A stretch of 64,000 bases of DNA from Acidobacteria bacterium Ga0077522 (GCA_001464065.1 LNDN01000007.1:55274-119273), one strand, 5' to 3'; positions 1 to 8,185 are shown, counted from the first letter of the stretch. The notes: a model not told the origin generated them from the sequence alone. Translations and numbers: made by a program.

Positions 1-679
1 TCAGCAGGGGCCGCTTGAACTGCGCCCCCACCCAGGCGAAGACCGCGCCGTACGTGGCGAGTCCCAGCACGATGACCACGAGGTCCTTGACCAGGTCCAT
101 GAACCCGCCGGCCAGCGACCCACCGGGCCGCGACATGATCAACAGGTAGACCAGCACCACCGACGGCAGCACCACCGCCACCGTGCACACCAGGTACGCC
201 AGGTACTTGCCGAGCAGCACCGCGCCGCGCGGGATGGGCCGCGAGAACAGGTACGTGAGCGTCTTGTCCTCGACCTCGTCGGCCATCAGCGACGTGCCGT
301 AGAACACGGCCAGCACTGGCACGGCGAAGCGCAGGAAGAACACCCACACCATCAGCCCGAAGATGGCCGCACTGCCCACCTGCACACCTTCGATCTCGAC
401 ACTGCCCCTGGTGGCGAAGAGATCGATGATGCGCACGAGCACCGCAATCAGCAGCGGCCCGCCCACCACCAGCGCCATGAACACCGTGCGCCGCGACCAC
501 AGCATCTGGTCGAGCGACAGGTCGAAGATGCGGGCGGCCGCACGCCAGAGGGAGAGGCTCGGGGCCTCGTGGGGCGTCCGCTCCCCTCGGGCACCGGGCA
601 CCGGCACGCCGGGAGTCGGGAGTCGGGAGTCGGGAGTCGCCGACGTGGAGGGCATCCCCGTCTCAGCAGGCATGGCCAT
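1..679 (-). CDS. ABC-2 type transporter permease, 3' end outside the window
   Basis: Membrane permease of an ABC exporter, truncated by the window edge; 226 codons are visible with no stop. After a low-complexity N-terminus it has a cytoplasmic stretch ending in DQMLWSRRTVF, then hydrophobic segments typical of ABC-2 permeases and the loop DEVEDKTLTYLFSRPIPR, a family signature preceding a transmembrane helix. The reading frame starts at ATG 679 (or 673), but codons 14-30 are encoded by a heptamer array (589-638), so the true start could be a GTG just after the array. The gene lies downstream of the ATPase at 1133-2056 in the same direction but is separated from it by a gene on the other strand, so the original operon is probably interrupted. 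Substrate unknown. Confidence 0.8.
   Translation of the reverse strand, partial: MAMPAETGMPSTSATPDSRLPTPGVPVPGARGERTPHEAPSLSLWRAAARIFDLSLDQMLWSRRTVFMALVVGGPLLIAVLVRIIDLFATRGSVEIEGVQVGSAAIFGLMVWVFFLRFAVPVLAVFYGTSLMADEVEDKTLTYLFSRPIPRGAVLLGKYLAYLVCTVAVVLPSVVLVYLLIMSRPGGSLAGGFMDLVKDLVVIVLGLATYGAVFAWVGAQFKRPLL
589..638. repeat. Heptamer array, left of the four-helix-bundle gene
   Basis: Two GGGCACC units (589-602), an eight-base spacer, then four perfect GGGAGTC units (611-638). It overlaps the 5' end of the permease reading frame at 1-679. The four-unit block is matched in inverted orientation at 1103-1130. Confidence 0.95.
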
Positions 680-696
680 TGCTCCGTGCGAAGTGG

Positions 697-1062
697 ATGG
701 GCATCGTACGCACCTATCAGGACCTCGAGGTATGGCAGGTGGCGATCGAGTTGGCCGTCGAGGTCACTCGGCTCGCCAATCGCTTTCCTGGCAACGAGTT
801 GTACGCACTCGGGCTGCAGTTGCGACGCGCGGCGGTCTCGGTGTCGAGCAACATCGCCGAGGGATACGGACGCTCGACCCGACCGGAGTACGTGCGATTC
901 CTGCGAATCGCCCGTGGGTCGAACGCTGAAGTTTCTTCACTCCTCGTCGTCGCCGAGCGGCTCGGGTACCTCAACGGCGAGACTGCGGCTCGGCCTCGCG
1001 AGACGAGTGAGCGCGTCGCCGCGATGCTGACGCGTCTGCTGCAGACACTCGAGGGGAGGTAA
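697..1062 (+). CDS. Four-helix bundle protein (S23/IVS family)
   Basis: A 121-residue all-helical protein of the family first found in 23S rRNA intervening sequences (TIGR02436 type); the same fold is used by the Avd accessory protein of diversity-generating retroelements. Diagnostic stretches are YQDLEVWQ near the N-terminus, LRRAAVSVSSNIAEGYGR in the middle and EYVRFLRIARGSNAEV after it. ATG 697 is chosen because the family begins just before YxDLxVWQ; an in-frame TTG at 679 would add six residues. It is alone on the plus strand inside a minus-strand ABC operon, between array 589-638 and its inverted counterpart 1103-1130. No rRNA gene and no reverse transcriptase are nearby. Its molecular role is not known. 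Confidence 0.88.
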   Translation: MGIVRTYQDLEVWQVAIELAVEVTRLANRFPGNELYALGLQLRRAAVSVSSNIAEGYGRSTRPEYVRFLRIARGSNAEVSSLLVVAERLGYLNGETAARPRETSERVAAMLTRLLQTLEGR

Positions 1063-1102
1063 CCGGCGACGCCGCGGCCCCCCGGCGTTCGGTTGGCAGC
1101 CC

Positions 1103-1130
1103 GACTCCCGACTCCCGACTCCCGACTCCC
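1103..1130. repeat. Heptamer array, right of the four-helix-bundle gene
   Basis: Four perfect GACTCCC units, the reverse complement of the block at 611-638. On the minus strand the array begins two bases after the stop codon of the ABC ATPase (1135-1133). Confidence 0.95.
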
Positions 1131-1132
1131 GC

Positions 1133-2056
1133 TCACTTGACCAGATACCCGAACACCGCGGCGAGGTTGTCGTCGGGTGAGGTGACCTCGTCGATCTGGC
1201 CGAAGTGCTCGGTGGCGGCCAGGGTGGTCAGCTGGGTGTAGAACGTGTCGGGAGCGTCGGTCTCGACCACGAGGGCGTCGCCCTCGAAGCGCAGGCTGCG
1301 GACGTAGGGATACGACAGACACTCGCGGGCGAGCTCGCGCGGGTGACGGGCGCGGATGTGCACCGTGTGCGGGTGGTGGTCGATGAGCGCGCGGATGTCG
1401 TGCACGTCGCCCTCGGCCAGGATGCGCCCGTTGTTGATGAGGAGCACGTTGCTCGTCATCGCCTCCACCTCGTGGAGGATGTGGCTCGACACCAGCACGC
1501 TGCGGCCGTCGCGGGCCCATTCGCGGATGATGCGGATGGTGCGCCGCCGCATGAGCGGGTCCATGCCCGTCAGCGGTTCGTCCAGGATGAGGAGGTCGGG
1601 GTCGTGCACGAGCGCCTGCGCGAGCTTGACGCGCTGGCGCATGCCCTTGCTGTAGGCGCCGATCTTCTTGTCGGCCGCCGGCACGAGGTCCACCGCCTCG
1701 AGCGCCCGCAACGCGGCGTCCTTCGCCTCGGTGCTCGAGTAGCCGTTCAGGCGCACCAGCGCCGAGACCCACTCGAGCCCCGTCATCCGCTCGTAGAAGC
1801 TGTCCTGCTCGGGGCAGAAGCCGATGCGGTTGTAGGCGCCGGGGTTGTTCCAGATCGACTGGCCCAGCACCGTCACGGTGCCCTTGCTCGGCTTGAGCTG
1901 CCCGGTGATCAGCTTCATGAACGTCGACTTGCCGGCACCGTTGGGGCCCAGCAGGCCGGTGATGCCGGTCGGGATCGTGACGTTGACGTCGTTGAGGCCG
2001 ATGACCTGCCCGTACCACTTCGAGACGTGCTCGGCGATGACGATGGGCGTGCTCAT
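1133..2056 (-). CDS. ABC transporter ATP-binding protein
   Basis: A 307-residue cytoplasmic ATPase that powers an ABC-2 exporter. It has the Walker A sequence GPNGAGKST (about residues 36-44), a signature-like SKGMRQRVKLAQ (the family consensus is LSGGQ; SxGMxQR is normal for ABC-2 exporters), Walker B LLILDEP, and the switch histidine in SSHILHE. A C-terminal domain of about 80 residues follows, common in bacitracin/Nod-type exporters. Its ATG overlaps the TGA of the upstream permease (ATGA, 2053-2056), so the two are co-translated and are probably one transporter. Substrate is not evident. Confidence 0.93.
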   Translation of the reverse strand: MSTPIVIAEHVSKWYGQVIGLNDVNVTIPTGITGLLGPNGAGKSTFMKLITGQLKPSKGTVTVLGQSIWNNPGAYNRIGFCPEQDSFYERMTGLEWVSALVRLNGYSSTEAKDAALRALEAVDLVPAADKKIGAYSKGMRQRVKLAQALVHDPDLLILDEPLTGMDPLMRRRTIRIIREWARDGRSVLVSSHILHEVEAMTSNVLLINNGRILAEGDVHDIRALIDHHPHTVHIRARHPRELARECLSYPYVRSLRFEGDALVVETDAPDTFYTQLTTLAATEHFGQIDEVTSPDDNLAAVFGYLVK

Positions 2057-2895
2057 GCCACCACCTCCACGCCGCGGACACGCCGTTCGAGCACCGAGGC
2101 CGACAGCACCACGACGGCCAGCAGCACGAGGAAGGACACCGCCACCGGCGTCTGGTGCCGGGGCGCCTGACGGAAGATCACGTCTCCGACCTGGTCGAGA
2201 CTGGCCTGGACGGACACCCACGAGATGGCCGTGCTGCCGGTGATGAAGCGCAGCGCGTTGAACATCGCATCCGAGAAGATCAGCACACCGGCGAACATGA
2301 TGCCGACGAAGCGACTGCTGCGCGACAGCGACGACAACGCCGTCATGCCGAAGGTGATGACGATGACGGTCAGCAGGCAGTACAGCGTGACCGAGGCGAT
2401 GAGCGACGTGTTGTCCTTGAGGAACGTGAAGCTGCCCGAGAAGGCGATCTGCAGGATGAGCAGCAGGATCGCCGGCAGCCAGGTGATGGCCAGCAGGAAC
2501 ACCGCCAGCACGCTCATCTTGCCGAGGATGTACTCGGCGCGCGTCACGGGCTTCGAGAGGTAGAGCTGCAGGGCGTTGGCGCGGCGGTCGTTGGCGATGA
2601 GGCCGGCGCCGACGTAGATGGTGACCAGGAAGACGAAGATGCCCTGCTGCCCGAGGAAGTCGCGGAACGTCTGCGCGCTCGGCGCCAGGAACGTCGCCGC
2701 CTGCGAGAAGTTGGAGGCGAGGAACAACTGGCTGGCGCGGACGACGAACGGGATCCACGCCACGATCAGCAAGCCGAGGAAGGCCTTGCGCGACAGGAAC
2801 GACATCAGGCCGGCACGGGCGATCACCATCCACGCGCTGCGGACCGGGCGTCGCTCGCCGGCATAGCGCCGGTACGACTGGTCATGAATGGGCAC
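2053..2895 (-). CDS. ABC-2 type transporter permease
   Basis: A 280-residue integral membrane protein with about six hydrophobic segments, an early basic cytoplasmic N-terminus (SYRRYAGERRPVRSAW) and the ABC-2 motif NDRRANALQLYLSKPVTR in the first large loop. GTG 2895 is chosen because a strong AAGGAGGA ribosome-binding site lies six bases upstream (rev. strand 2902-2909). The first 14 bases overlap the end of the upstream ATPase gene (2882-3829) and the last four overlap the next ATPase (ATGA). It therefore sits in an ATPase-permease-ATPase-permease run. Confidence 0.92.
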   Translation of the reverse strand: MPIHDQSYRRYAGERRPVRSAWMVIARAGLMSFLSRKAFLGLLIVAWIPFVVRASQLFLASNFSQAATFLAPSAQTFRDFLGQQGIFVFLVTIYVGAGLIANDRRANALQLYLSKPVTRAEYILGKMSVLAVFLLAITWLPAILLLILQIAFSGSFTFLKDNTSLIASVTLYCLLTVIVITFGMTALSSLSRSSRFVGIMFAGVLIFSDAMFNALRFITGSTAISWVSVQASLDQVGDVIFRQAPRHQTPVAVSFLVLLAVVVLSASVLERRVRGVEVVA

Positions 2896-3829
2896 GGCTG
2901 CCTCCTCCTTCGATGGCGTCGACGAAGACGTCTTCGAGTGTCGGCACACTCGGCCGCAGGTGCCGGACCTGCACGCCGTGCGTGGATGCCAGCGAGAACA
3001 CGTCGCGCGCGGTGCGGCCCGCCGGCACCAGCACGCGCATCACGTCGTCGTCGGTGCCGTGCGCCTCGAGGCCCTCGGTGCGCAGCACGTCGACGAAGCG
3101 CGGCAGGTCGCCCTTGATGCGCAGTTCGAAGACGCTGCCGCCGGTGCCCTTGAGCGCGGCGATGGGCCCCTGCGTGGCGATGCGCCCCTTGTCCATCACG
3201 ATGACGTGGTCGCAGGTGTGCTCGACGTCCGGCAGGAGGTGCGACGACAGGATCAGGTTGACCTGCTTGTTGTGCCCGAGGTCGTGGATGAGCGCGAGCA
3301 TCTCGTCGCGGCCCTTGGGGTCCATGCCGTTGGTCGGCTCGTCGAGGAACAGCAGGTCGGGGTCGTGGACGAGCGCCTGGGCCAGCTTGATCCGCTGCTT
3401 CATGCCGGTCGAGTAGGTCTCGACGTTGCGGTACCGCGCCTCGCCGAGGCCGACGTAGTAGAGCACCTCGTGCGCGCGCTGCATCGCGTCGACGGGGGGC
3501 AGGCCGGAGAGTTGCCCGCAGTAGGCGACGAAGGTGACCGCATTCATGCCGGGGATGTGGGAGTCGTTCTCGGGCATGTAGCCGATGCGGGCCCGGATCT
3601 CCGGCGCCTTGTACCGGACGTCGAGACCGAGCACGTGCATCTGGCCGGTCGTCGGGACGACGAACCCGAGCAGGGCCTTGATCATCGTGCTCTTGCCGGC
3701 GCCGTTGGGGCCGAGGAGGCCGACGGCCCCGGCCGGAAACTGCACGGCCACGCCGGCCAGCGCCTGATTCTTCCCGTAGACGACGGTCACATCGTCCAGG
3801 GTCACCACGGAAGTAGGGTCAGGGCTCAC
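2882..3829 (-). CDS. ABC transporter ATP-binding protein
   Basis: A 315-residue ATPase of the same family as the gene at 1133-2056. Walker A is GPNGAGKST, the signature is STGMKQRIKLAQ, Walker B is LLFLDEP and the H-switch is SSHLLPD. The C-terminal domain ends in LRPSVPTLEDVFVDAIEG, the usual tail of drug/lipopeptide ABC-2 ATPases. GTG 3829 is the first start after a repeat-like, non-coding stretch; a start a few codons later at the GTG pair near 3811 is possible. It is the first gene of the ABC cluster, overlapping its permease by 14 bases. Confidence 0.9.
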   Translation of the reverse strand: MSPDPTSVVTLDDVTVVYGKNQALAGVAVQFPAGAVGLLGPNGAGKSTMIKALLGFVVPTTGQMHVLGLDVRYKAPEIRARIGYMPENDSHIPGMNAVTFVAYCGQLSGLPPVDAMQRAHEVLYYVGLGEARYRNVETYSTGMKQRIKLAQALVHDPDLLFLDEPTNGMDPKGRDEMLALIHDLGHNKQVNLILSSHLLPDVEHTCDHVIVMDKGRIATQGPIAALKGTGGSVFELRIKGDLPRFVDVLRTEGLEAHGTDDDVMRVLVPAGRTARDVFSLASTHGVQVRHLRPSVPTLEDVFVDAIEGGGSRAHS

Positions 3830-3845
3830 GGGGTCTCGGGCATCG

Positions 3846-3985
3846 AAATTCGGGAACAGCGAACCGGAAACCGGGAACCGGCCCCCGGCGCCACAGGTCA
3901 ACAGGTCTGCGCTTGGCAGGCTACAGGCTACATACGGACCCTGACGAGGTGTGGTTCGCCCGCCTTCGCCAAGGCTTCGGCGGGC
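3846..3985. other. Intergenic region with CCGG-rich repeats and an interrupted palindrome
   Basis: The 176-base gap between the HD hydrolase and the ABC cluster holds short AACCGGG-like direct repeats (about 3851-3885). It also holds an interrupted palindrome at about 3957-3984, with arms GCCCGCC and GGCGGGC around a TTCGCCAAGGCTTC core. No gene or clear promoter is visible. Confidence 0.5.
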
Positions 3986-4005
3986 CAGGCCCCTCGTCGC
4001 CAGGG

Positions 4006-4587
4006 CTACGTCGTCGGCGTCCCCACCAGTCCGAGGAGGGCCGCGTCCTCCCGGAGTGACTCGATGACATGGGCGATGTGGTCCTCGAGTGGCAACCCGA
4101 GCGCCTCGGCGCCGCGGATCAGGTCCTCGCGCGGGACCGCGCGCGCAAACGCCTTGTCCTTCATCCGCTTCTTCACCGACGAGGCCTCGAGGTCCAGGAT
4201 GCTGCGCGAGGGGCGCACCAGCGCCGCGGCGGTCACGAACCCGGACATCTCGTCGCAGGCATAGAGCACCTTCTCCAGCTGGCTGTCGCGACTCACGCCG
4301 CTGTAGTCGGCGTGCGACAGGATGGCGCGGGTCACGACCTCCGGGTACCCGAGCTGCCGCAGGATCTCGACGCCCTTCCAGGGGTGCTCCTCCTGCGAGG
4401 GGAACTGCTCGTAGTCGAAGTCGTGCAACAGCGCCGTCACGCTCCACAGGGCCTCGTCTTCCCCGAGGCGCCGGGCATAGCCGCGGACGGCCGCGTCCAC
4501 CGCGTAGGCATGGCGGCGCAGGCTCTCACCCTGGGTGTACTCGTGCAGCAGGGCGAGGGCGGCATCGCGATCCGGTGTCCAGTTCAT
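4006..4587 (-). CDS. HD domain-containing hydrolase
   Basis: A 193-residue HD-superfamily metal-dependent phosphohydrolase. The HD doublet is in LLHDFDYEQFP (about residues 52-62), with upstream His residues in LRRHAYAV and a downstream HADYSG that completes the metal-binding set. Homologues are annotated only as HD hydrolases of unknown substrate. The ATG overlaps the TGA of the amino acid permease (ATGA at 4584-4587), so it is co-translated with it. Confidence 0.85.
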   Translation of the reverse strand: MNWTPDRDAALALLHEYTQGESLRRHAYAVDAAVRGYARRLGEDEALWSVTALLHDFDYEQFPSQEEHPWKGVEILRQLGYPEVVTRAILSHADYSGVSRDSQLEKVLYACDEMSGFVTAAALVRPSRSILDLEASSVKKRMKDKAFARAVPREDLIRGAEALGLPLEDHIAHVIESLREDAALLGLVGTPTT

Positions 4588-6077
4588 GCCCGTCCGCTCC
4601 CGCGTGCCAGGAGGTACACCGGCACCCCGGCCAGCACGATCACCAGTCCGGGCCAGGTGGTGGCCGGGCGATAGGCGAACAGCACGAAGAGGATGGCCAG
4701 CGCACCGGCGATGTAGAGCGCCGGCACCACCGGGTAGCCGAACGCCTTGTAGGGCCGCGGCGCGTCAGGGCGGGTCACGCGCAGACGGAAGAGCCCGGCG
4801 ACGGTCAGGGCGTAGAACAGCAGGGCCGCCGAGATCACGTAGTCGAGCAGGTTCGAGTAGAGATTGCCGTAGCGTCCCGTCCCCACGTCGTAGGTGCGCG
4901 GCAGCACCAGCAGCACGGCCCAGAGGCCCTGCAGCACCAGCCCGTAGGCAGGGACGCGGGCCGCGTTGAGTTCGCCGGCCCGGCGGAAGAACAGCCCGTC
5001 CCTGGCCATCGCGTAGTAGGCGCGGGCACCGGCCAGCACCAGCCCGTTCACGCAGCCGAACGTCGACACCATGATGGCCGCCGCCATGACGCCGGCACCC
5101 AGCCCCGGGAACACCGTGTTGATCAACAGCGTCGCCACGCGGTCGGACGGCGCCGACTGGATGGCCTCGAGCGGCAGCGCCACCAGGTACGCGATGTTCG
5201 ACAACACATAGAGCCCGGTGACGATCACCGTGCCGAGCACCATCGAGAGGGGCAACGTCCGCCGGGGATCCTTGACTTCACCGGCCGTGAAACAGATGTT
5301 GTGCCAGGCGTCGGACGAGAACAGCGATCCGGTCTGGGCGATGCCGATGGCGACGAACAGCCCGAACGCACTGACGGCGGTCAGCCCCGGCGCCAGTTCG
5401 ACCACGCCACGGGGCGACCACAGGTCGCCGAAGTTGGCGCTCACGGCCTCGGCATTCCAGCCGAGGAGCAACCCTGCGCCGATGAGCGCCACCAACGCGC
5501 CGGTCTTGGCGGTGGTGAAGATGTTCTGCACCACCTTGCCGTACTCGAGCCCCCGGGTGTTGCTCCAGGTCAGCACGGCGATGAGCACCACCCCGAGCAA
5601 CTGCGCCGTCGACAGCGACAGCGCGTACCCGGACGTGAGGTGGATGGGCGCGATGAGGTACTGGTCCTCCGCGATCACCGGGAACAACACACCGGTGAAC
5701 CGCGCGAAGGCCACCGCCACGGCGGCGATGGTGCCGGTCTGGATGACCGTGAACAGCGTCCAGCCGTAGAGGAAGCCCCACAGGGGCGAGAAGGCCTCGC
5801 GCAGGAAGATGTACTGCCCACCGGCCCGCGGGATCATCGCGGCCAGTTCGCCGTAGGCCAGTGCGGCTCCGACGGTCAGCAACCCGGTGATCACCCACGC
5901 GAGCAGCAGCCATCCCGGGCTGCCGATCAGCCGGGCCATGTCGGCCGAGACGATGAAGATGCCGGAGCCGATCATCGATCCGACGACGACCATGGTGGCG
6001 TCGTAGAGGCCGAGTCCGCGCGTGAATTCGCTGTCGAGCCCGGCGTCGCGCGCCTCGGCGGCCGATGGGATCTGCAT
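4584..6077 (-). CDS. APC-family amino acid permease
   Basis: A 497-residue polytopic membrane transporter of the APC superfamily with about 12 helices. The signature GSMIGSGIFIV in the first helix is the substrate/backbone-binding unwound region of LeuT-fold amino acid transporters; PRAGGQYIFLREAF follows in helix 3. Similarity in layout is to SteT-like and L-type exchangers; the actual amino acid is not deducible. A TATATT box (rev. strand 6092-6087) ends nine bases before the ATG, so the mRNA leader would be only a few bases. A GGGAGTC array sits at the -35 position (6108-6135). Confidence 0.9.
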   Translation of the reverse strand: MQIPSAAEARDAGLDSEFTRGLGLYDATMVVVGSMIGSGIFIVSADMARLIGSPGWLLLAWVITGLLTVGAALAYGELAAMIPRAGGQYIFLREAFSPLWGFLYGWTLFTVIQTGTIAAVAVAFARFTGVLFPVIAEDQYLIAPIHLTSGYALSLSTAQLLGVVLIAVLTWSNTRGLEYGKVVQNIFTTAKTGALVALIGAGLLLGWNAEAVSANFGDLWSPRGVVELAPGLTAVSAFGLFVAIGIAQTGSLFSSDAWHNICFTAGEVKDPRRTLPLSMVLGTVIVTGLYVLSNIAYLVALPLEAIQSAPSDRVATLLINTVFPGLGAGVMAAAIMVSTFGCVNGLVLAGARAYYAMARDGLFFRRAGELNAARVPAYGLVLQGLWAVLLVLPRTYDVGTGRYGNLYSNLLDYVISAALLFYALTVAGLFRLRVTRPDAPRPYKAFGYPVVPALYIAGALAILFVLFAYRPATTWPGLVIVLAGVPVYLLARGSGRA

Positions 6078-6086
6078 GAGTCCGGC

Positions 6087-6092
6087 AATATA
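6087..6092 (-). promoter_or_regulatory. -10 box of the amino acid permease
   Basis: TATATT on the minus strand, nine bases before the ATG at 6077. The region 17 bases further upstream, where a -35 box belongs, is inside the heptamer array. Confidence 0.5.
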
Positions 6093-6107
6093 TCAGGACG
6101 GGAACCC

Positions 6108-6135
6108 GGGAGTCGGGAGTCGGGAGTCGGGAGTC
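6108..6135. repeat. Heptamer array (GGGAGTC)4
   Basis: Four perfect GGGAGTC units directly upstream of the permease promoter, in the gap between the Nudix gene and the permease gene. Confidence 0.95.
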
Positions 6136-6182
6136 GCAAAGATGCGAAGGAGGCAGAGACGCCTCGCTGAGGCGCGGGATCC

Positions 6183-6620
6183 CTACCAGCCCCGCGGCAT
6201 CTCCCTGGCGCGGCGCAGCACCTCGTTCGCCTTGTCGGTCAGCTCATACGGTGCCAGGCCGTCGAAGTGCGCCCACTCCGCGTGCGACACGTCGTCACCC
6301 GCCTGGAGCGCCCCGCCCACCGGCACGCAGAGGTAGTCCACCAGCACGAAGTGGTACTTCACGCGGCCGTCCTCATCGTGGAGGATGCGGTCGAACACCT
6401 CGATGACGGGGCCCACCCGCACGATCAGGCCGGTCTCCTCCGCCAGTTCACGCGCCACACCGGTTTCGAGCGACTCGCCGACCTCGAGCGTGCCGCCCGG
6501 GATGCTCCAGCGCAGCGCCAGCGGCTCGTACTTGCGCTTGATCAGCACGACATGGTCGCCGTCGACGATGACGCCGCCGACGCCGACGATGGGACGGGAG
6601 GGGTAGGTGCGCTGCGACAC
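6183..6620 (-). CDS. Nudix hydrolase
   Basis: A 145-residue Nudix hydrolase. The Nudix box is complete, GX5EX7REUXEEXGU: it begins GGTLEVGE and ends RELAEETGL (about residues 42-64), so divalent-metal hydrolysis of a nucleoside diphosphate derivative is expected. The substrate is not predictable; proteins of this size include ADP-ribose and 8-oxo-dGTP hydrolases. The start is GTG 6620. Downstream lies a GGGAGTC array, and the gene is divergent from the response regulator. Confidence 0.88.
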   Translation of the reverse strand: MSQRTYPSRPIVGVGGVIVDGDHVVLIKRKYEPLALRWSIPGGTLEVGESLETGVARELAEETGLIVRVGPVIEVFDRILHDEDGRVKYHFVLVDYLCVPVGGALQAGDDVSHAEWAHFDGLAPYELTDKANEVLRRAREMPRGW

Positions 6621-6685
6621 GGATCGGCTGGTACAGCTTAGCCGATGGCACTTCCGCGTATGCTTGCCGCCGAGGTGAGCAGACG

Positions 6686-7048
6686 ATGACGCGCGTGCTG
6701 GTGGTGGACGACAACGCCGACTCGGCCGAGAGCCTGTCGCTGCTGGTCGAGTTGATGGGGCATGCGGTGCGGACCGCCCACGACGGCGAGCAGGCCCTCG
6801 TGGAAGCCGAGGCGTTCCGCCCGGAAATCGTGCTGATGGACATCGGCATGCCGCGGATGGACGGCTACGAGGCGGCGCGCCGCCTCCGCACGATGCCCTG
6901 GGCTGCCACCATCGTCCTGGTCGCGCTGACCGGCTGGGGGCAGGACGAGGACCGCCGGCGCAGCGAAGAGGCGGGGTTCGATCATCATCTGATCAAGCCG
7001 GTGGACCCGGCAGCGCTCGAGGCGCTGCTCGGCCCGCCGAGGCCGTAG
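6686..7048 (+). CDS. Single-domain response regulator
   Basis: A 120-residue stand-alone receiver domain (CheY-like) without an output domain. All catalytic residues are present: acidic pair D8-D9, phospho-acceptor D52 in LMDIGMP, T82 in ALTGW and K104 in IKP. The partner histidine kinase is not in the window, so it is an orphan here. A purine-rich GAGGTGAG lies just upstream of the ATG and a TATGCT box about 25 bases upstream. It may act through protein interaction or phosphorelay. Confidence 0.92.
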   Translation: MTRVLVVDDNADSAESLSLLVELMGHAVRTAHDGEQALVEAEAFRPEIVLMDIGMPRMDGYEAARRLRTMPWAATIVLVALTGWGQDEDRRRSEEAGFDHHLIKPVDPAALEALLGPPRP

Positions 7049-7063
7049 TCCTCCGAGGCCATC

Positions 7064-8053
7064 ATGCTCGAACTCCTCCTGACCGCGCTGATGTCTCCCG
7101 CTCTCCAGGACGTGCCTCCCGTGTACCCCCAGGCCGAACTCGCCAGTCCCCGCGTGCAGTTGACCGTCTACCTGCCCGATGCGCGGGCCGGCTACTACCG
7201 CGGGACGCGGTTCGACTGGTCGGGAGCCATCGCCAGCCTGCGGTGGCAGGGGCACGAGTACTTCGGGCCGTGGTTCGACCGGCACGACCCGCTCCTGCAC
7301 GACGGCATCACGGGCCCGGTCGAGGAGTTCCAGGCCGGGGACTCGTCGGTCGGCTACGCGGAGGCCCCGGTTGGCGGCACGTTCGTCCGCATCGGGGTCG
7401 GGCACGTGCGCAAGCCCGACGAGCCGGCCTACCGCCGCTTCAGCACCTACGAGATCGTCGATGGCGGGACGTGGACGGTCGAACGGGGTCCGCAGTCGCT
7501 GACGTTCGTCCATACGCTCGCGGAGGGCGGCGGCTACGCCTACGTCTATCGCAAGACCCTGCGGCTGGACGGCGACACGCTGGTCCTGGACCACGCCCTC
7601 ACCAACACCGGCCGCAAGCGCATCGACACCAGCGTCTACAACCACAACTTCTTCACGCTCGATCGCCAGCCGACGGCGTCACCGATCGTCGTGCGCTTCC
7701 CGTTCGAGCCGAAGGCGACCCGCGCCATCGCCCCCCTCGCCGGGATCACCGGCCGCGACCTCCGCTTCAGCCGCGCACTCGCCCCGCGCGAGACGGTGTT
7801 CACGGAGATCGACGGCTTCGGCACCACCGCCACGGACTACGACTTCACGCTGCTCCACCAGGACACGAAGGCGGCCGTACGGATTCGGGGCGATCGCCCC
7901 CTCACCGCACTGGTCTTCTGGTCGGCCGCGCGCACGGTCTGTCCCGAGCCGTACGTGGACGCCAGCGTGGACCCGGGCAAGACGACCACCTGGCGCATCA
8001 AGGGACGAGGGGAAAAGTCACAAGGGCGGCAAGGGACGAGGGACAAGGCGTAG
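7064..8053 (+). CDS. Galactose mutarotase-like domain protein
   Basis: A 329-residue protein with a beta-sandwich of the galactose mutarotase-like superfamily. Supporting features are the block GHEYFGPWFDRHDP, a conserved YNHNFF near the middle (about residue 190) and a late region resembling the mutarotase active-site edge. A hydrophobic N-terminus could be a weak signal peptide. The enzymatic role is not established. The final 16 or so codons (after WRIKGRG) are made of CAAGGGA-type heptamers and do not look like part of the fold: the array has replaced the natural 3' end. It follows the response regulator by 15 bases. Confidence 0.7.
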   Translation: MLELLLTALMSPALQDVPPVYPQAELASPRVQLTVYLPDARAGYYRGTRFDWSGAIASLRWQGHEYFGPWFDRHDPLLHDGITGPVEEFQAGDSSVGYAEAPVGGTFVRIGVGHVRKPDEPAYRRFSTYEIVDGGTWTVERGPQSLTFVHTLAEGGGYAYVYRKTLRLDGDTLVLDHALTNTGRKRIDTSVYNHNFFTLDRQPTASPIVVRFPFEPKATRAIAPLAGITGRDLRFSRALAPRETVFTEIDGFGTTATDYDFTLLHQDTKAAVRIRGDRPLTALVFWSAARTVCPEPYVDASVDPGKTTTWRIKGRGEKSQGRQGTRDKA

Positions 8054-8185
8054 AGGGACAAGGGACAACGGGCACGATGTCGGCGAGCGTCAGGCCGGCG
8101 CGCGTGTCTTGTCCCGTGTCCCTTTGCGTGCCTTGTCCTTGTCCCTCGACTCCCTTGTGACTTGCTCGACGTGTCCCTTGTCACT
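7999..8185. repeat. Inverted pair of CAAGGGA heptamer arrays between convergent genes
   Basis: The left arm (about 7999-8071) has units such as CAAGGGA, CGAGGGA and CAAGGCG. The right arm (about 8106-8180) carries the complement, CTTGTCC and CCTTGTC units. GTCACAAGGG at 8017-8026 is exactly complementary to 8152-8161. The arms supply the 3' end of the mutarotase-like gene and abut the stop codon of tsaD. Confidence 0.85.

Noticed and set aside
611..638. GGGAGTC arrays as a CRISPR array
   Set aside because: Units are contiguous seven-base repeats with no spacers, and no cas gene is near.
697..1062. Four-helix-bundle gene as part of a 23S rRNA intervening sequence or a diversity-generating retroelement
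   Set aside because: No rRNA, reverse transcriptase, or template/variable repeat pair is visible in the window.
3957..3984. Interrupted palindrome near the HD gene as a terminator
   Set aside because: The arms are interrupted by a mismatched core and no T run follows; kept only as a note within the intergenic entry.
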